Below are positions 1-7,947 of a stretch of 64,000 nt of DNA, piece after piece. The stretch spans positions 3,162,001 to 3,226,000 of the forward strand of contig NZ_CP013200.1 in assembly GCF_001445575.1 (NCBI RefSeq), given 5' to 3'. Source of the DNA: Arthrobacter alpinus (GTDB taxonomy: Bacteria; Actinomycetota; Actinomycetes; Actinomycetales; Micrococcaceae). The notes below the pieces were generated by a model. That model saw only the letters and a program-made list of their open reading frames with translations, made no database searches and was not told the DNA's origin. The position numbers and the translations under genes are program-made. How positions within the stretch are numbered: position 1 is the stretch's first letter; the number at the start of each line of letters is the position of its first letter.

Positions 1-779
1 GCCAAAGAGGGGTCGGCACCATACGTGAGGTCACCGGCGCAGGGGTGTCGCAGCGCAGAAAAGTGCACGCGAATTTGGTGTGTGCGGCCCGTCTCCAGGT
101 GCACCTCCACCAGCGTCGCCTTGCCAAACGCCTCCAGCACCTCGTAATGGGTTATGGAGGGACGGCCATCTTCAATGACGGCAAAGCGCCAGTCATGACC
201 CGGGTGTCGACCGATAGGGGCATCAATGGTGCCCTGAAGCGGATCCGGCAAGCCCTGAACCACTGCGTGGTAAATCTTCTCCACAGTCCTTTCCCGGAAG
301 GCCTGCTTCAGCACGGTGTAAGCGTGCTCGGTCTTGGCCACCACCATGGCGCCGGAGGTGCCCACGTCCAGGCGGTGCACAATGCCCACCCGTTCCTGCG
401 CGCCTGAGGTGGAGATGCGGAAGCCGGCCGCAGCCAGCCCGCCCACTACTGTGGGACCAACCCAGCCCGGAGACGGGTGTGCCGCGACGCCCACGGGCTT
501 GTCAACCACCACGAAGTGCTCATCATCGAGCAAGATGTTCAACCCGTCCACGGGCTCCACCACAACTTCGAGAGGATCTTTACGTTCAGGAATGGTGACC
601 TGGATGCTGGCGCCAAGGACGAACTTGTCGCTCTTGCCCACGGCTGCACCGTTTTGCAGGACATTACCCTCGGTGCACAACAGTGCCGCAGCGGACCGGG
701 AGATGCCCAGCAGTGCTGCCAGTCCGGCGTCGGCCCGGCTTCCGGACACGTCCTCTGGAATCAAGAATGTCTCAGTCAT
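1..779 (-). CDS. rluD: RluD-family 23S rRNA pseudouridine synthase (3' end cut by window edge)
   Basis: The reading frame starts with ATG at 779 and is open to the window edge, so about 259 residues are visible and the C-terminus is missing. The N-terminus has an S4-like RNA-binding segment ([19 protein letters not shown], roughly residues 13-31). The catalytic region carries [12 protein letters not shown] at about residue 140, with the aspartate that attacks uridine, and later [12 protein letters not shown], both hallmarks of the RluA/RluD family. These enzymes isomerise uridines in helix 69 of 23S rRNA or related sites. The start overlaps the stop of lspA by 8 bases, so the two are translationally coupled, the usual lspA-rluD pair. 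RluD is favoured over RluA or RluC because of this context. Confidence 0.93.
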   Translation of the reverse strand, partial: MTETFLIPEDVSGSRADAGLAALLGISRSAAALLCTEGNVLQNGAAVGKSDKFVLGASIQVTIPERKDPLEVVVEPVDGLNILLDDEHFVVVDKPVGVAAHPSPGWVGPTVVGGLAAAGFRISTSGAQERVGIVHRLDVGTSGAMVVAKTEHAYTVLKQAFRERTVEKIYHAVVQGLPDPLQGTIDAPIGRHPGHDWRFAVIEDGRPSITHYEVLEAFGKATLVEVHLETGRTHQIRVHFSALRHPCAGDLTYGADPSL

Positions 780-1389
780 TGCGTTCCTCGTTATCTGAAT
801 TCTGTGCGTCTGGAGTCTTCGCTTCCGTGGCCGCGTCGTCGCTCGCCTTGCCGGACGTGCTCGCCTCTGCCTTGGAGCCGTCCATGCCGATGCCTAACAG
901 GGTCAAAAGGCAGATCACAATGACCCCGCCCACCACGGCCATATCTGCCATGTTGAAGATGGCGAAGTTGGGGAAGGAAATGAAGTCAACCACGTGCCCC
1001 ATGGCGAACGACGGCGGACGCAACAGCCGGTCTGTCAGGTTACCGAGGGCGCCACCCAAGACCAGCCCCAAGCCAATAGCCCACCAGATGGAGGCAATCC
1101 TGCGCGAGAAGATCACGATTGCGACGGAAACGCACGCCATAATGATGGTGAAAACCCACGTGAAGTTCTCACCAATGGAGAAGGCAGCACCGGAATTGAG
1201 GATGTGGTACCACTGCAACACCCCTGGAATGACGGGGATCTTCTCCCCAATTTCCATGGTGGAGCTCACCCACCATTTGGTGAGCTGGTCACATACGTAG
1301 GCAAAGGCGCCAACGCAGAGCCAGATCCACCAATAGTGGCGGCGGGGCTTGGCAGCGGGTGCCGTAGCCGGCAAAGAGTTCTCGCTCAT
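772..1389 (-). CDS. lspA: lipoprotein signal peptidase (signal peptidase II)
   Basis: This 205-residue integral membrane aspartyl protease cleaves the signal peptide of prolipoproteins after lipid attachment. It shows the family motifs in order: CDQLTKWWV in the first membrane helix, GNLTDR with one catalytic aspartate, HVVDFI, and FNMADM with the second catalytic aspartate (the more common form is NxADS). Several hydrophobic helices are visible. The C-terminal tail of about 40 residues is polar, rich in Ala, Glu and Asp, and probably cytosolic. It is the first gene of an lspA-rluD pair and is separated from divIVA by a terminator hairpin, so it is probably transcribed from its own promoter within 1390-1510. 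Confidence 0.95.
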   Translation of the reverse strand: MSENSLPATAPAAKPRRHYWWIWLCVGAFAYVCDQLTKWWVSSTMEIGEKIPVIPGVLQWYHILNSGAAFSIGENFTWVFTIIMACVSVAIVIFSRRIASIWWAIGLGLVLGGALGNLTDRLLRPPSFAMGHVVDFISFPNFAIFNMADMAVVGGVIVICLLTLLGIGMDGSKAEASTSGKASDDAATEAKTPDAQNSDNEERND

Positions 1390-1512
1390 GACACTTTCGG
1401 TTGTTTGAGTGGTTCGGGCAAAAGGTTCTTCTCAATCATAGGCGGCTATCCCTGCCACCCCATGACGAGGGTGTTGTGCGTTGCCTTGGATCCAAAACTG
1501 GTTTAACAAACT

Positions 1513-1550
1513 AAAGCCGGTGGAACAAGTTTCCTTGCACCACCGGCTTT
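1513..1550 (-). terminator. hairpin terminator after divIVA
   Basis: An 11-bp perfect stem (AAAGCCGGTGG / CCACCGGCTTT) lies just downstream of the divIVA stop codon and is followed on the minus strand by a T-rich stretch. It separates divIVA from lspA. On the plus strand it is also followed by a T run (gagttttt). Confidence 0.75.
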
Positions 1551-1562
1551 GAGTTTTTCAGG

Positions 1563-2237
1563 CTAGGACTCCAGGCTGCTCTCGGTGAAATCCGGGGCAG
1601 CCACTGAGCCGCGTGCGTCCAAGTCGCGCAGCTGGCCTTCAATGTAGCTCTTCAGGCGTGAGCGGTAATCGCGCTCGAAGCCGCGAAGCTGCTCAACCTT
1701 ACGCTCAAGGACTGAACGCTGCTGCTCCAGGGCGCCGAGCGTCTTACGGCTCTTCTCCTGGGCATCGTTGACGAGCGTGCTGGCTTCGATCTGCGCCTCA
1801 GCGATGATCTTGTCGCGCTGCTCAACACCTGCGTTGACGTATTCGTCATGCAAGCGCTCGGCCAAGGCGATAACGCCGCTGGCTGACTGTGCGGAGGAAA
1901 GCGGAGCTGCCGGAGCAGGCGCTGCCTCTACCTTTTCTTCAACAACGGGTTCCGGAGCCTTGACGGGCTCCTTGACCTCAGGCTCAACGACAACGGGCTC
2001 GGCCTTGGCCGGCTCGGGTTCCTTGGCCAGCAGCGGGGCTACGGGAGCCGGAGCTGCTGCGGTGTTGGAACCACCGTCTGCGAGCTGCTTGCGCAGCTCG
2101 TCGTTTTCCTGATGGAGTCGGCGAAGCTCGACGACGATCTCGTCAAGAAAATCGTCGACTTCGTCCTGGTCATAGCCTTCACGAAACTTTGTCGGCTGGA
2201 ACCGCTTGTTGACAACGTCTTCTGGCGTAAGCGCCAT
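1563..2237 (-). CDS. divIVA: DivIVA/Wag31 polar growth protein
   Basis: This 224-residue protein marks negatively curved membrane at cell poles and septa and directs peptidoglycan synthesis there. The N-terminal DivIVA domain is clear: MALTPEDVVNKRF, then GYDQDEVDDFLDEI, then a coiled coil (ELRRLHQENDELRKQL) to about residue 50. A Pro-, Ala-, Glu- and Val-rich linker (about residues 55-110) separates it from a second long coiled coil (about 118-205), typical of actinobacterial Wag31. It closes the dcw cluster next to yggT and sepF, as in mycobacteria and corynebacteria. In mycobacteria Wag31 is a substrate of PASTA kinases; a PASTA kinase gene lies at 28897, but a link here is only an inference. 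Confidence 0.95.
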   Translation of the reverse strand: MALTPEDVVNKRFQPTKFREGYDQDEVDDFLDEIVVELRRLHQENDELRKQLADGGSNTAAAPAPVAPLLAKEPEPAKAEPVVVEPEVKEPVKAPEPVVEEKVEAAPAPAAPLSSAQSASGVIALAERLHDEYVNAGVEQRDKIIAEAQIEASTLVNDAQEKSRKTLGALEQQRSVLERKVEQLRGFERDYRSRLKSYIEGQLRDLDARGSVAAPDFTESSLES

Positions 2238-2344
2238 CTAGTCACCTCATTGGTCTTATGTGAGTCAGAAACCGGCCGAAACCTGCCCGGACTACGGTAC
2301 CGAATACAAATCGGGAGATCTGAACTTGGGTCTTTCGCTTTTAC

Positions 2345-2373
2345 AATATAACTTTTCGTCGACGAAAACTAAC
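2345..2373 (-). promoter_or_regulatory. putative divIVA promoter with 16-bp palindrome
   Basis: A perfect 16-bp palindrome, TTTTCGTCGACGAAAA (2353-2368), sits about 115 bases upstream of divIVA. On the minus strand it is followed two bases later by TATATT, a good -10 candidate. The palindrome would therefore occupy the spacer between this -10 and a weak -35 (GTTAGT or TTAGTT), a typical operator position. The regulator is unknown. Confidence 0.4.
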
Positions 2374-2382
2374 GACGCGACA

Positions 2383-2673
2383 CTAACCGGCAAAACTTCT
2401 TGTGATACTCATCCCAATACCGACTGCAACAAGCAATAAAAGGAAGCCAATATCCAGGGCCACGGCACCGATTTTAAGTGGCGGAATCATGGCCCGTAAC
2501 TTGCGCAAAGGCGGATCGGTCAGTCGGTAAACCACTGAGGCGCCTACCAAAGCCGCACCCTTGGGGCGCCAGTCGCGAGCAAACACCTGAATCCAGTCAA
2601 AGACCATACGTAGCAGCAGCGTCAGGAAGTAGAGCAGCAGGAGCAGGTACAGGAGAGCAAAGACAATTGTCAC
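2383..2673 (-). CDS. YggT family membrane protein
   Basis: This small membrane protein lies between sepF and divIVA in nearly all actinobacteria. I chose the GTG at 2673, which gives 96 residues, the usual family length; the frame extends further upstream, but that part does not resemble the family. Two hydrophobic helices flank the signature RMVFDWIQVFARDW and YRLTDPPLRKLRAMIPP, and a final helix (ALDIGFLLLLVAVGIGM) ends the protein. The molecular function is unknown; a role with division or envelope proteins is inferred from conserved linkage. No strong ribosome binding site separates the candidate starts, so the exact start is uncertain. Confidence 0.85.
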   Translation of the reverse strand: MTIVFALLYLLLLLYFLTLLLRMVFDWIQVFARDWRPKGAALVGASVVYRLTDPPLRKLRAMIPPLKIGAVALDIGFLLLLVAVGIGMSITRSFAG

Positions 2674-2801
2674 GCGTGTGCACACAATCACTAGGTGGCG
2701 GGAAGGGAACCGGCAATAAAGGAAGAGCCTTGCAACCAGAGTAAAGCAATGAGCGCGGGATTTCCCCGGCCCCACTGGTACTTGGCCTCATCAGCTTAAC
2801 G

Positions 2802-2832
2802 AACTGCCCGGACACAAAGTGCCCGGGCAGTT
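2802..2832 (-). terminator. hairpin between sepF and yggT
   Basis: A 10-bp perfect stem (AACTGCCCGG / CCGGGCAGTT) with an 11-base loop lies 30 bases after the sepF stop codon. There is no long T tract on the minus strand, so it may be a weak terminator or a transcript-stabilising hairpin. Confidence 0.5.
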
Positions 2833-2862
2833 GTATAAAATCTGTTTTGTTTCGTTGTGCGA

Positions 2863-3390
2863 CTAGCTTTGGTTGAAGAACGCCGCCTGAGTGTCGGAGA
2901 TTTTCTTGTCATCGCCCAAAACTTCGATGTAGGACGGTGAGAGCAGGAACACCTTGTTGGTGACCCGCTCGATGGAGCCACGAAGACCGAAGACCAGGCC
3001 GGCGGAGAAGTCCACCAGGCGCTTGGCGTCGGCTTCGCCCATGTCGGTGACGTTCATGATGACAGGAATGCCATCCCGAAAGCTCTCCCCAATGATTTTG
3101 GCATCATTGTAGGAACGAGGATGGACTGTGGTGATCTGGCGCAAACTTTCAGCCTCTTCCCGGGTAGATGCAGCACGCTTGATGGGGGTTACCGGAGCGC
3201 GGTATTCGTCATCGCCGGCTTTGGGTGCGGCCGGTTCAACGGCGGCGGTCGGAGCCGGAGCAACGTCGCGTTCAAACACGTCTGCGTGGGTGTCCTCTTT
3301 AGGCAACGTCGGCGCGTACTCCGCGTCGTAGTGCTCGTCACCGTCGGCGAGCCCAAGAAAGATCATTGTCTTGCGCATAGCGCCAGCCAT
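2863..3390 (-). CDS. sepF: cell division protein SepF
   Basis: This 175-residue protein anchors FtsZ to the membrane, which is important in actinobacteria because they lack FtsA. The start [14 protein letters not shown] provides the short amphipathic N-terminal segment. A variable linker rich in acidic residues, Ala and Pro follows (about residues 20-75). The conserved globular domain begins at about residue 82 and includes [24 protein letters not shown], then [20 protein letters not shown] and FLLSP, which match the SepF core. It lies between yggS and yggT in the standard order ftsZ-pgeF-yggS-sepF-yggT-divIVA. Confidence 0.96.
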   Translation of the reverse strand: MAGAMRKTMIFLGLADGDEHYDAEYAPTLPKEDTHADVFERDVAPAPTAAVEPAAPKAGDDEYRAPVTPIKRAASTREEAESLRQITTVHPRSYNDAKIIGESFRDGIPVIMNVTDMGEADAKRLVDFSAGLVFGLRGSIERVTNKVFLLSPSYIEVLGDDKKISDTQAAFFNQS

Positions 3391-3439
3391 GGTTGCTCCT
3401 CATTAGTGTGCAAAGCTAGAAAACTCTGTGTTCAAAACG

Positions 3440-4243
3440 CTACAGCACCACGGGACGGGGGCCGAGGATATCGGAACCGACACGCAGGTGTGTCGCCCCG
3501 ACCGCCATGGCCGCCTCCAAATCGTGGCTCATGCCAGCTGAAATGCCTGTGGCGTTTGGGTGCTCCGCTACCAGCCTCGCCGAGATGGCCGCCAGCAGTT
3601 CGAAGGCTGGCGCCGGGGCCACACCCAGAGGAGCCACCGCCATGACCCCGGCGAGCCGCAGATGGGGCGATCCGGCGATCTGTTCTGCCAGTCTTAGGAC
3701 GTCCGACGGCGCGGCCCCTCCCCTTCCGAGGGACGGAGCAGCGGGGCCAGCCCCATTGCCCAGATCCGCATAGGCTTCGGAGAGATCCACTTGAATGAAA
3801 CACTCCAGCGGATCCCGGCCACTGGAGTCGCGTTCCCTCGCCATCGCATTGGCCAAGGCGCCAATGAGCGAATCTCTGTCTATGGACTGCACGGAGTGAG
3901 CGTAAGCCGCCACCGACTTGGCTTTGTTTTTCTGCAACTGGCCAATGAAGTGCCAGCGGAGTGGCGCCGTACCTGCGGATGCCACCTCCAAGGACTTGGC
4001 AGCAGCTTCCTGGTCCCGGTTTTCGCCGACGTCGGCCACACCAAGGCTGCTCAGGCGCAGCACATCGGCGCCAGGATGGAATTTGGTCACGACGATGAGC
4101 GTGGGTCCGCCAGTACCGGACGTAGCAATGCCGGATGGGGCAGAACCGGAAGGGGCAACGACTGACTGGGCGGCGCTGATGCGCGCCTTGACCACGGCTA
4201 GGCGTTCGGCAAGCTGGAGTGTGCGGGGGTCCTGAGAAGTCAT
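3440..4243 (-). CDS. YggS/YggS-like PLP homeostasis protein
   Basis: This pyridoxal phosphate-binding protein of the YggS/PROSC family has no known catalytic reaction and is thought to buffer PLP. The start ATG at 4243 (MTSQDPRTLQLAERL) is preferred over one 22 codons upstream, since that extension does not look like the family. The PLP lysine is in LIVVTKFHPG at about residue 55, followed by GENRDQEAAAK, HFIGQLQKNKAKSV, and SAGMSHDLEAAMAVGATHLRVGSDILG at the C-terminus. At 267 residues it is somewhat long because of two Gly/Ser/Pro/Ala-rich insertions, one before the PLP lysine (about residues 30-47) and one near residues 155-175. Confidence 0.92.
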   Translation of the reverse strand: MTSQDPRTLQLAERLAVVKARISAAQSVVAPSGSAPSGIATSGTGGPTLIVVTKFHPGADVLRLSSLGVADVGENRDQEAAAKSLEVASAGTAPLRWHFIGQLQKNKAKSVAAYAHSVQSIDRDSLIGALANAMARERDSSGRDPLECFIQVDLSEAYADLGNGAGPAAPSLGRGGAAPSDVLRLAEQIAGSPHLRLAGVMAVAPLGVAPAPAFELLAAISARLVAEHPNATGISAGMSHDLEAAMAVGATHLRVGSDILGPRPVVL

Positions 4244-4330
4244 GGAATTATTTGCTTTCACTGCGCAATTGCTGGGGACTAGCAGGCTGCGGATGCACCC
4301 AACAGCCAAGTGACCGTGGACGGGAGCCTA

Positions 4331-5164
4331 CTATCGGGACGAGACGGCGAAGCCAATGAAACGCCCTTCAGGCGAACCGTCGCTCATGGAACGGCGATGC
4401 GAGTAGAACTCGGGGTTTTCTAGTGTGCACTCACCACTGGCATGGGCACTGACGTTGTTGGCCCCCAATTGAGCCAGAACGGCAGCGGGCAAATCCAACG
4501 CTGGCGTGCCCCACGAGGTGGTGGCAAAGGATGCAGGCACCTTCCGGGCCACGGCGGCCCGCATGGTCTCGGGAACTTCGTAGCACTGACCGCAAACGCT
4601 CGGGCCTAGCCATGCCTCAATGGATCCGGCCCCGGCTGCGCGCATGCTGGCGACAACGGCTCCCACCACATCGGCCTCAACCCCGGGGCGCCCGGCATGG
4701 GCAACAGCTAGGATCACTCCTCCATCTGCGGTATCACCGACAAGCACCACGGGGACACAATCGGCAACCATGACGGCAAGAGCAGCACCCGTGGAGACCA
4801 TGGCGTCAGCTGTTGGCGCTGCCCTTGGCACCTCACGGAACGCGGAGCTGCCGTTGGTGGGCGGCTGCTCCCCGGAACTCTCCTCCGCCACGGGGGACCC
4901 TGCAGGGTCGCCTACCTCGCCAGTGCTTGCACTCTCTGAAATCGTGGCCACCACGTTTCCGTGGACCTGATTCATAAAGGCAGGTGACACCGGTGAGCCA
5001 GCCGTCTGGGACAGTGCGGCATTTAGCGCAGCACGCCGGAGGATGACTGCGTGCTCGTCGTCTCCAACGTGAAAGGCCAGGTTGCCTGTTTCCGTGCCGG
5101 TGAAACCGACCCAAATTCCTGGCCGCACCTGCTGAGCGGAAAACATAGAAGACAACCTGACCAT
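4331..5164 (-). CDS. pgeF: PgeF/YfiH family multicopper-oxidase-like protein (DUF152)
   Basis: PgeF proteins correct L-Ser-containing peptidoglycan precursors in E. coli; related proteins have been reported with laccase or adenosine-directed activity. The conserved metal-site residues are visible: MNQVHG (His), VMVADCVPVVL (Cys) and AVAHAGRPG (His), followed by WLGPSVCGQCYEV. The protein has 277 residues, including a low-complexity insertion rich in Ser, Glu, Gly and Pro at about residues 75-115, between the first His motif and the Cys motif. It lies directly downstream of ftsZ, the normal actinobacterial position. The exact physiological substrate cannot be read from sequence. Confidence 0.92.
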   Translation of the reverse strand: MVRLSSMFSAQQVRPGIWVGFTGTETGNLAFHVGDDEHAVILRRAALNAALSQTAGSPVSPAFMNQVHGNVVATISESASTGEVGDPAGSPVAEESSGEQPPTNGSSAFREVPRAAPTADAMVSTGAALAVMVADCVPVVLVGDTADGGVILAVAHAGRPGVEADVVGAVVASMRAAGAGSIEAWLGPSVCGQCYEVPETMRAAVARKVPASFATTSWGTPALDLPAAVLAQLGANNVSAHASGECTLENPEFYSHRRSMSDGSPEGRFIGFAVSSR

Positions 5165-5212
5165 TCATGAACGTTCGGCGTGCCGGCGGCGGTAGGCGCC
5201 GGCACGTACTGC

Positions 5213-6382
5213 TTACTTGAGGAAGTCGGGGACATCCAGGTCATCGGAACGGTGTCCGGTGAGGTCTGGCTCCACGATAGCTGGCAGTTCTACATCAAAA
5301 CCACCGTCAGCGGGAACGTGAGATGCCGACTGCTGGCCCCACTGGTTCAGGTTGGTCACCGATGCGCTGCTGGGCACGGCGGCGGGGGCCGGCGGGACAA
5401 CGGTGGCAGCAGGCTCTGTGGCTACGGGGGCAGCATCGGGGGCATCGAAGCCTGCGGCGATGACAGTGACACGGACCTCGTCACCCAGGGCGTCGTCAAT
5501 GACGGCACCGAAGATGATGTTGGCCTCGGGGTGAGCCACTTCCTGAACGAGGCGAGCTGCCTCGTTGATTTCGAACAATCCAAGATCGGAGCCACCCTGA
5601 ACAGAAAGCAGCACGCCGTGCGCACCGTCAATGGAAGCTTCCAGCAACGGGGAGGCGATGGCCAGTTCCGCAGCCTTGACGGCGCGGTCCTCGCCGCGGG
5701 CCGAACCGATACCCATCAGAGCCGAGCCAGCGCCCTGCATAACAGACTTCACGTCTGCAAAGTCAAGGTTGATCAGGCCGGGGGTGGTGATGAGGTCGGT
5801 GATGCCCTGGACGCCGGACAGCAGCACCTGATCGGCGGAACGGAAGGCATCCATGACGGAGACGTTGCGGTCGCTGATGGACAGCAAGCGATCGTTCGGG
5901 ATGACGATCAGGGTGTCGACTTCGCCGCGCAACTCTTCGATGCCGTTATCGGCGCTGGAAGCGCGACGGCGGCCTTCGAAGGTAAACGGACGCGTGACTA
6001 CACCAATGGTCAGGGCGCCGAGGGAACGGGCGATCCGGGCCACCACGGGGGCGCCACCGGTTCCGGTTCCGCCGCCTTCGCCGGCTGTTACGAACACCAT
6101 GTCAGCGCCACGCAGGACTTCTTCAATCTCTTCCTGGTGGTCTTCTGCTGCCTGCCGGCCAACCTCCGGGTTGGCGCCGGCACCGAGGCCACGCGTCAGT
6201 TCGCGTCCAACATCAAGCTTGACGTCGGCGTCACTCATCAACAGCGCCTGAGCGTCTGTGTTGATGGCGATGAATTCAACGCCGCGCAGACCCACGTCAA
6301 TCATGCGGTTCACTGCATTTACGCCGCCACCGCCGATGCCGACGACTTTGATGACTGCCAAGTAATTCTGGGGTGCTGCCAC
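5213..6382 (-). CDS. ftsZ: cell division protein FtsZ
   Basis: This is the tubulin-like GTPase that forms the division ring. At 389 residues it has normal length. The N-terminal [16 protein letters not shown] begins the nucleotide-binding fold, the GTP-binding signature [12 protein letters not shown] is at about residue 100, and the catalytic T7 loop [11 protein letters not shown] is at about residue 204. A Pro- and Ala-rich linker leads to the C-terminal peptide [10 protein letters not shown], which binds SepF and FtsW-type partners in actinobacteria. It is separated from ftsQ by about 320 bases that contain a putative promoter and palindrome, so it can be expressed independently of the upstream mur genes. 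Confidence 0.98.
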   Translation of the reverse strand: MAAPQNYLAVIKVVGIGGGGVNAVNRMIDVGLRGVEFIAINTDAQALLMSDADVKLDVGRELTRGLGAGANPEVGRQAAEDHQEEIEEVLRGADMVFVTAGEGGGTGTGGAPVVARIARSLGALTIGVVTRPFTFEGRRRASSADNGIEELRGEVDTLIVIPNDRLLSISDRNVSVMDAFRSADQVLLSGVQGITDLITTPGLINLDFADVKSVMQGAGSALMGIGSARGEDRAVKAAELAIASPLLEASIDGAHGVLLSVQGGSDLGLFEINEAARLVQEVAHPEANIIFGAVIDDALGDEVRVTVIAAGFDAPDAAPVATEPAATVVPPAPAAVPSSASVTNLNQWGQQSASHVPADGGFDVELPAIVEPDLTGHRSDDLDVPDFLK

Positions 6383-6517
6383 GTTACGTGTCCCTTGTTC
6401 GTATGTTGCTGGAAGATCAAAAAAGCGTACCTTGCCACCAAAAAATCAATGCGCTTGCAAGCTGCCAGCATCAATCCTGGGAGCAACCTTGAAGCAATGC
6501 CTGAAGCCTTGGTAGCT

Positions 6518-6564
6518 TAACCTTCAAGTTGAAGGTTATAGTTATGTCAACTAACTCTTGTCTG
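6518..6564 (-). promoter_or_regulatory. putative ftsZ promoter overlapping a 21-bp palindrome
   Basis: The ftsQ-ftsZ gap (6383-6702) contains a perfect 21-bp palindrome at 6518-6538, with half-site TAACCTTCAA and a single central base. On the minus strand, TATAAC (6540-6535) and CAGACA (6564-6559), 18 bases apart, resemble -10 and -35 elements. The predicted start site would fall inside the palindrome, about 145 bases before the ftsZ ATG. A TTGACA at 6550-6545 offers an alternative -35 without a good -10. I see no gene in the rest of the gap. Confidence 0.45.
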
Positions 6565-6702
6565 TGACGTTATGGCGCATCTGCTCCGCATGCAATTACC
6601 GCCACCGCGTGTCGCCCGAATCCGCGAAAAAAACGTCCAAAACGCCTCTTTTGTGTCCTCTTGCGCACACTCCGGCCAACTGTGGCCGCCGACACCAAAG
6701 TA

Positions 6703-7947
6703 TCATCTGGTGACCGGATGGCGTGGTGCACTGACATCAAACACCTTTGCTGGCACCGGAGCGGGCTTCCCCGCCGGGACCGTGGGTAACGGGGCATTGA
6801 GCAGTGCTTCCAGTACCTGAGCCTTCAGTTCCATGTCGCTGGCGTTGCCCCAAATGACACTCCGCCCGTCAATGAGTTTCAGCTCCACGGTATCTCTGGA
6901 CTTAGCGCTTGCGTTGGCCAGCTGACTGAGAATGGACTTGGGCAGGGTCGCTAAAACGCCCGTCATGGCTTGGAAGGTGTCTTTTCCAATAGCGGCCTTG
7001 CCCCCATCGATCAGTGGCAACCCGGCCTTGGCTGGATCCTTGGTGGTGCCCAGCTCAACCCCGTCCTGATCCACCAATAAATACGCCGAACCATTCTTCA
7101 GTAGCGCAACCGGCACACGTTCCACCACGTGGACTACCAAGGTGGAGGGCGGCCTGGCTTCAATTCTTGAGCTCTTCACCTGCACCACCGGCTTCAGGAG
7201 CGAGGAGACATCGCCCCCTGTCACTTGCGGGAGCGGGCGTGACAGGACGGGGGCCAAGGCCGCCTGCAGGGTGTCCTCGCTAACTAACTTGTTGCCTTCA
7301 AACTCAATGGTTCGTACGGACAACGCCGGGGAATACAGGGCAATACCCATCACCAGGACCAGTACCGCCACAATGGCTCCGACAGAGATCAAAACGGTAC
7401 GTCGGCGGCGCTTGTAACTCGGCAGCGGAAACGCCAGAACCTTTGCTTCGGCGCTACCGTCCCCCTCAACAGCAGCTTCACCCGCTGCCGAGCTTCCCCG
7501 GCCAGCACTCCCCCGCGGTGAGCGCTCTGACGTAGCCTTAGCTGACGAATTCTCGGCGGAAGTTTTTTTGCCCGGCACGGACGTCCTTGGCACGACTTTT
7601 CCTGGAATGGTCGACTTTGGCACGGTTGACTTGGACACAGTCGTCTTGGGCGCTGGCTTTGTCTGTGCGGCTCGAGCCGGCGCCGGAACAGTCTTCTTGC
7701 TGGAATTTGTTGGACGAGTCACGGCTGCTGGACGCGCCACCCGGGGCGTTGGCTTCGCGTCCTCGAGAGGCACCGGCAGCATGGCCACCTTTTCACTGGT
7801 GCCTCGCACTGTGCCGGTCGCCCCCGCAGAGCCGGGGGCCTGCGTTGCCGGCACCTCGGCAGCTGAGCCCGCCGCTGGGACCACAGGTATTGCGCCTGTG
7901 GCTGGCTTGCGGGTGCGGATGACTCGTGGTTTGCGCGGTTCAGCCAT
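6703..7947 (-). CDS. ftsQ: cell division protein FtsQ
   Basis: FtsQ is a bitopic divisome scaffold protein. The start ATG at 7947 (MAEPRKPRV) overlaps the murC stop by 8 bases. The protein is 414 residues, long for the family, because of a cytosolic tail of about 180 residues rich in Ala, Pro, Ser, Thr and Lys. A single membrane helix (VLISVGAIVAVLVLVMGIAL) follows the basic stretch KRRRRT. Next comes a POTRA domain (VRTIEFEGNKLVSEDTLQAAL) and the FtsQ beta domain (STLVVHVVERVPVALLKNG, YLLVDQDGVEL, LPLIDGG). Its place between murC and ftsZ is the normal actinobacterial order. Confidence 0.93.
   Translation of the reverse strand: MAEPRKPRVIRTRKPATGAIPVVPAAGSAAEVPATQAPGSAGATGTVRGTSEKVAMLPVPLEDAKPTPRVARPAAVTRPTNSSKKTVPAPARAAQTKPAPKTTVSKSTVPKSTIPGKVVPRTSVPGKKTSAENSSAKATSERSPRGSAGRGSSAAGEAAVEGDGSAEAKVLAFPLPSYKRRRRTVLISVGAIVAVLVLVMGIALYSPALSVRTIEFEGNKLVSEDTLQAALAPVLSRPLPQVTGGDVSSLLKPVVQVKSSRIEARPPSTLVVHVVERVPVALLKNGSAYLLVDQDGVELGTTKDPAKAGLPLIDGGKAAIGKDTFQAMTGVLATLPKSILSQLANASAKSRDTVELKLIDGRSVIWGNASDMELKAQVLEALLNAPLPTVPAGKPAPVPAKVFDVSAPRHPVTR

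Noticed and set aside
5180..6520. Plus-strand open frame of 446 codons opposite ftsZ
   Set aside because: It covers the complement of a clear FtsZ coding region and its translation resembles no protein family.
6518..6538. SoxR or other MerR-family operator at ftsZ
   Set aside because: The palindrome is superficially similar to MerR-type sites, but half-site sequence and promoter placement do not match a family I can name, and no such regulator gene is nearby.
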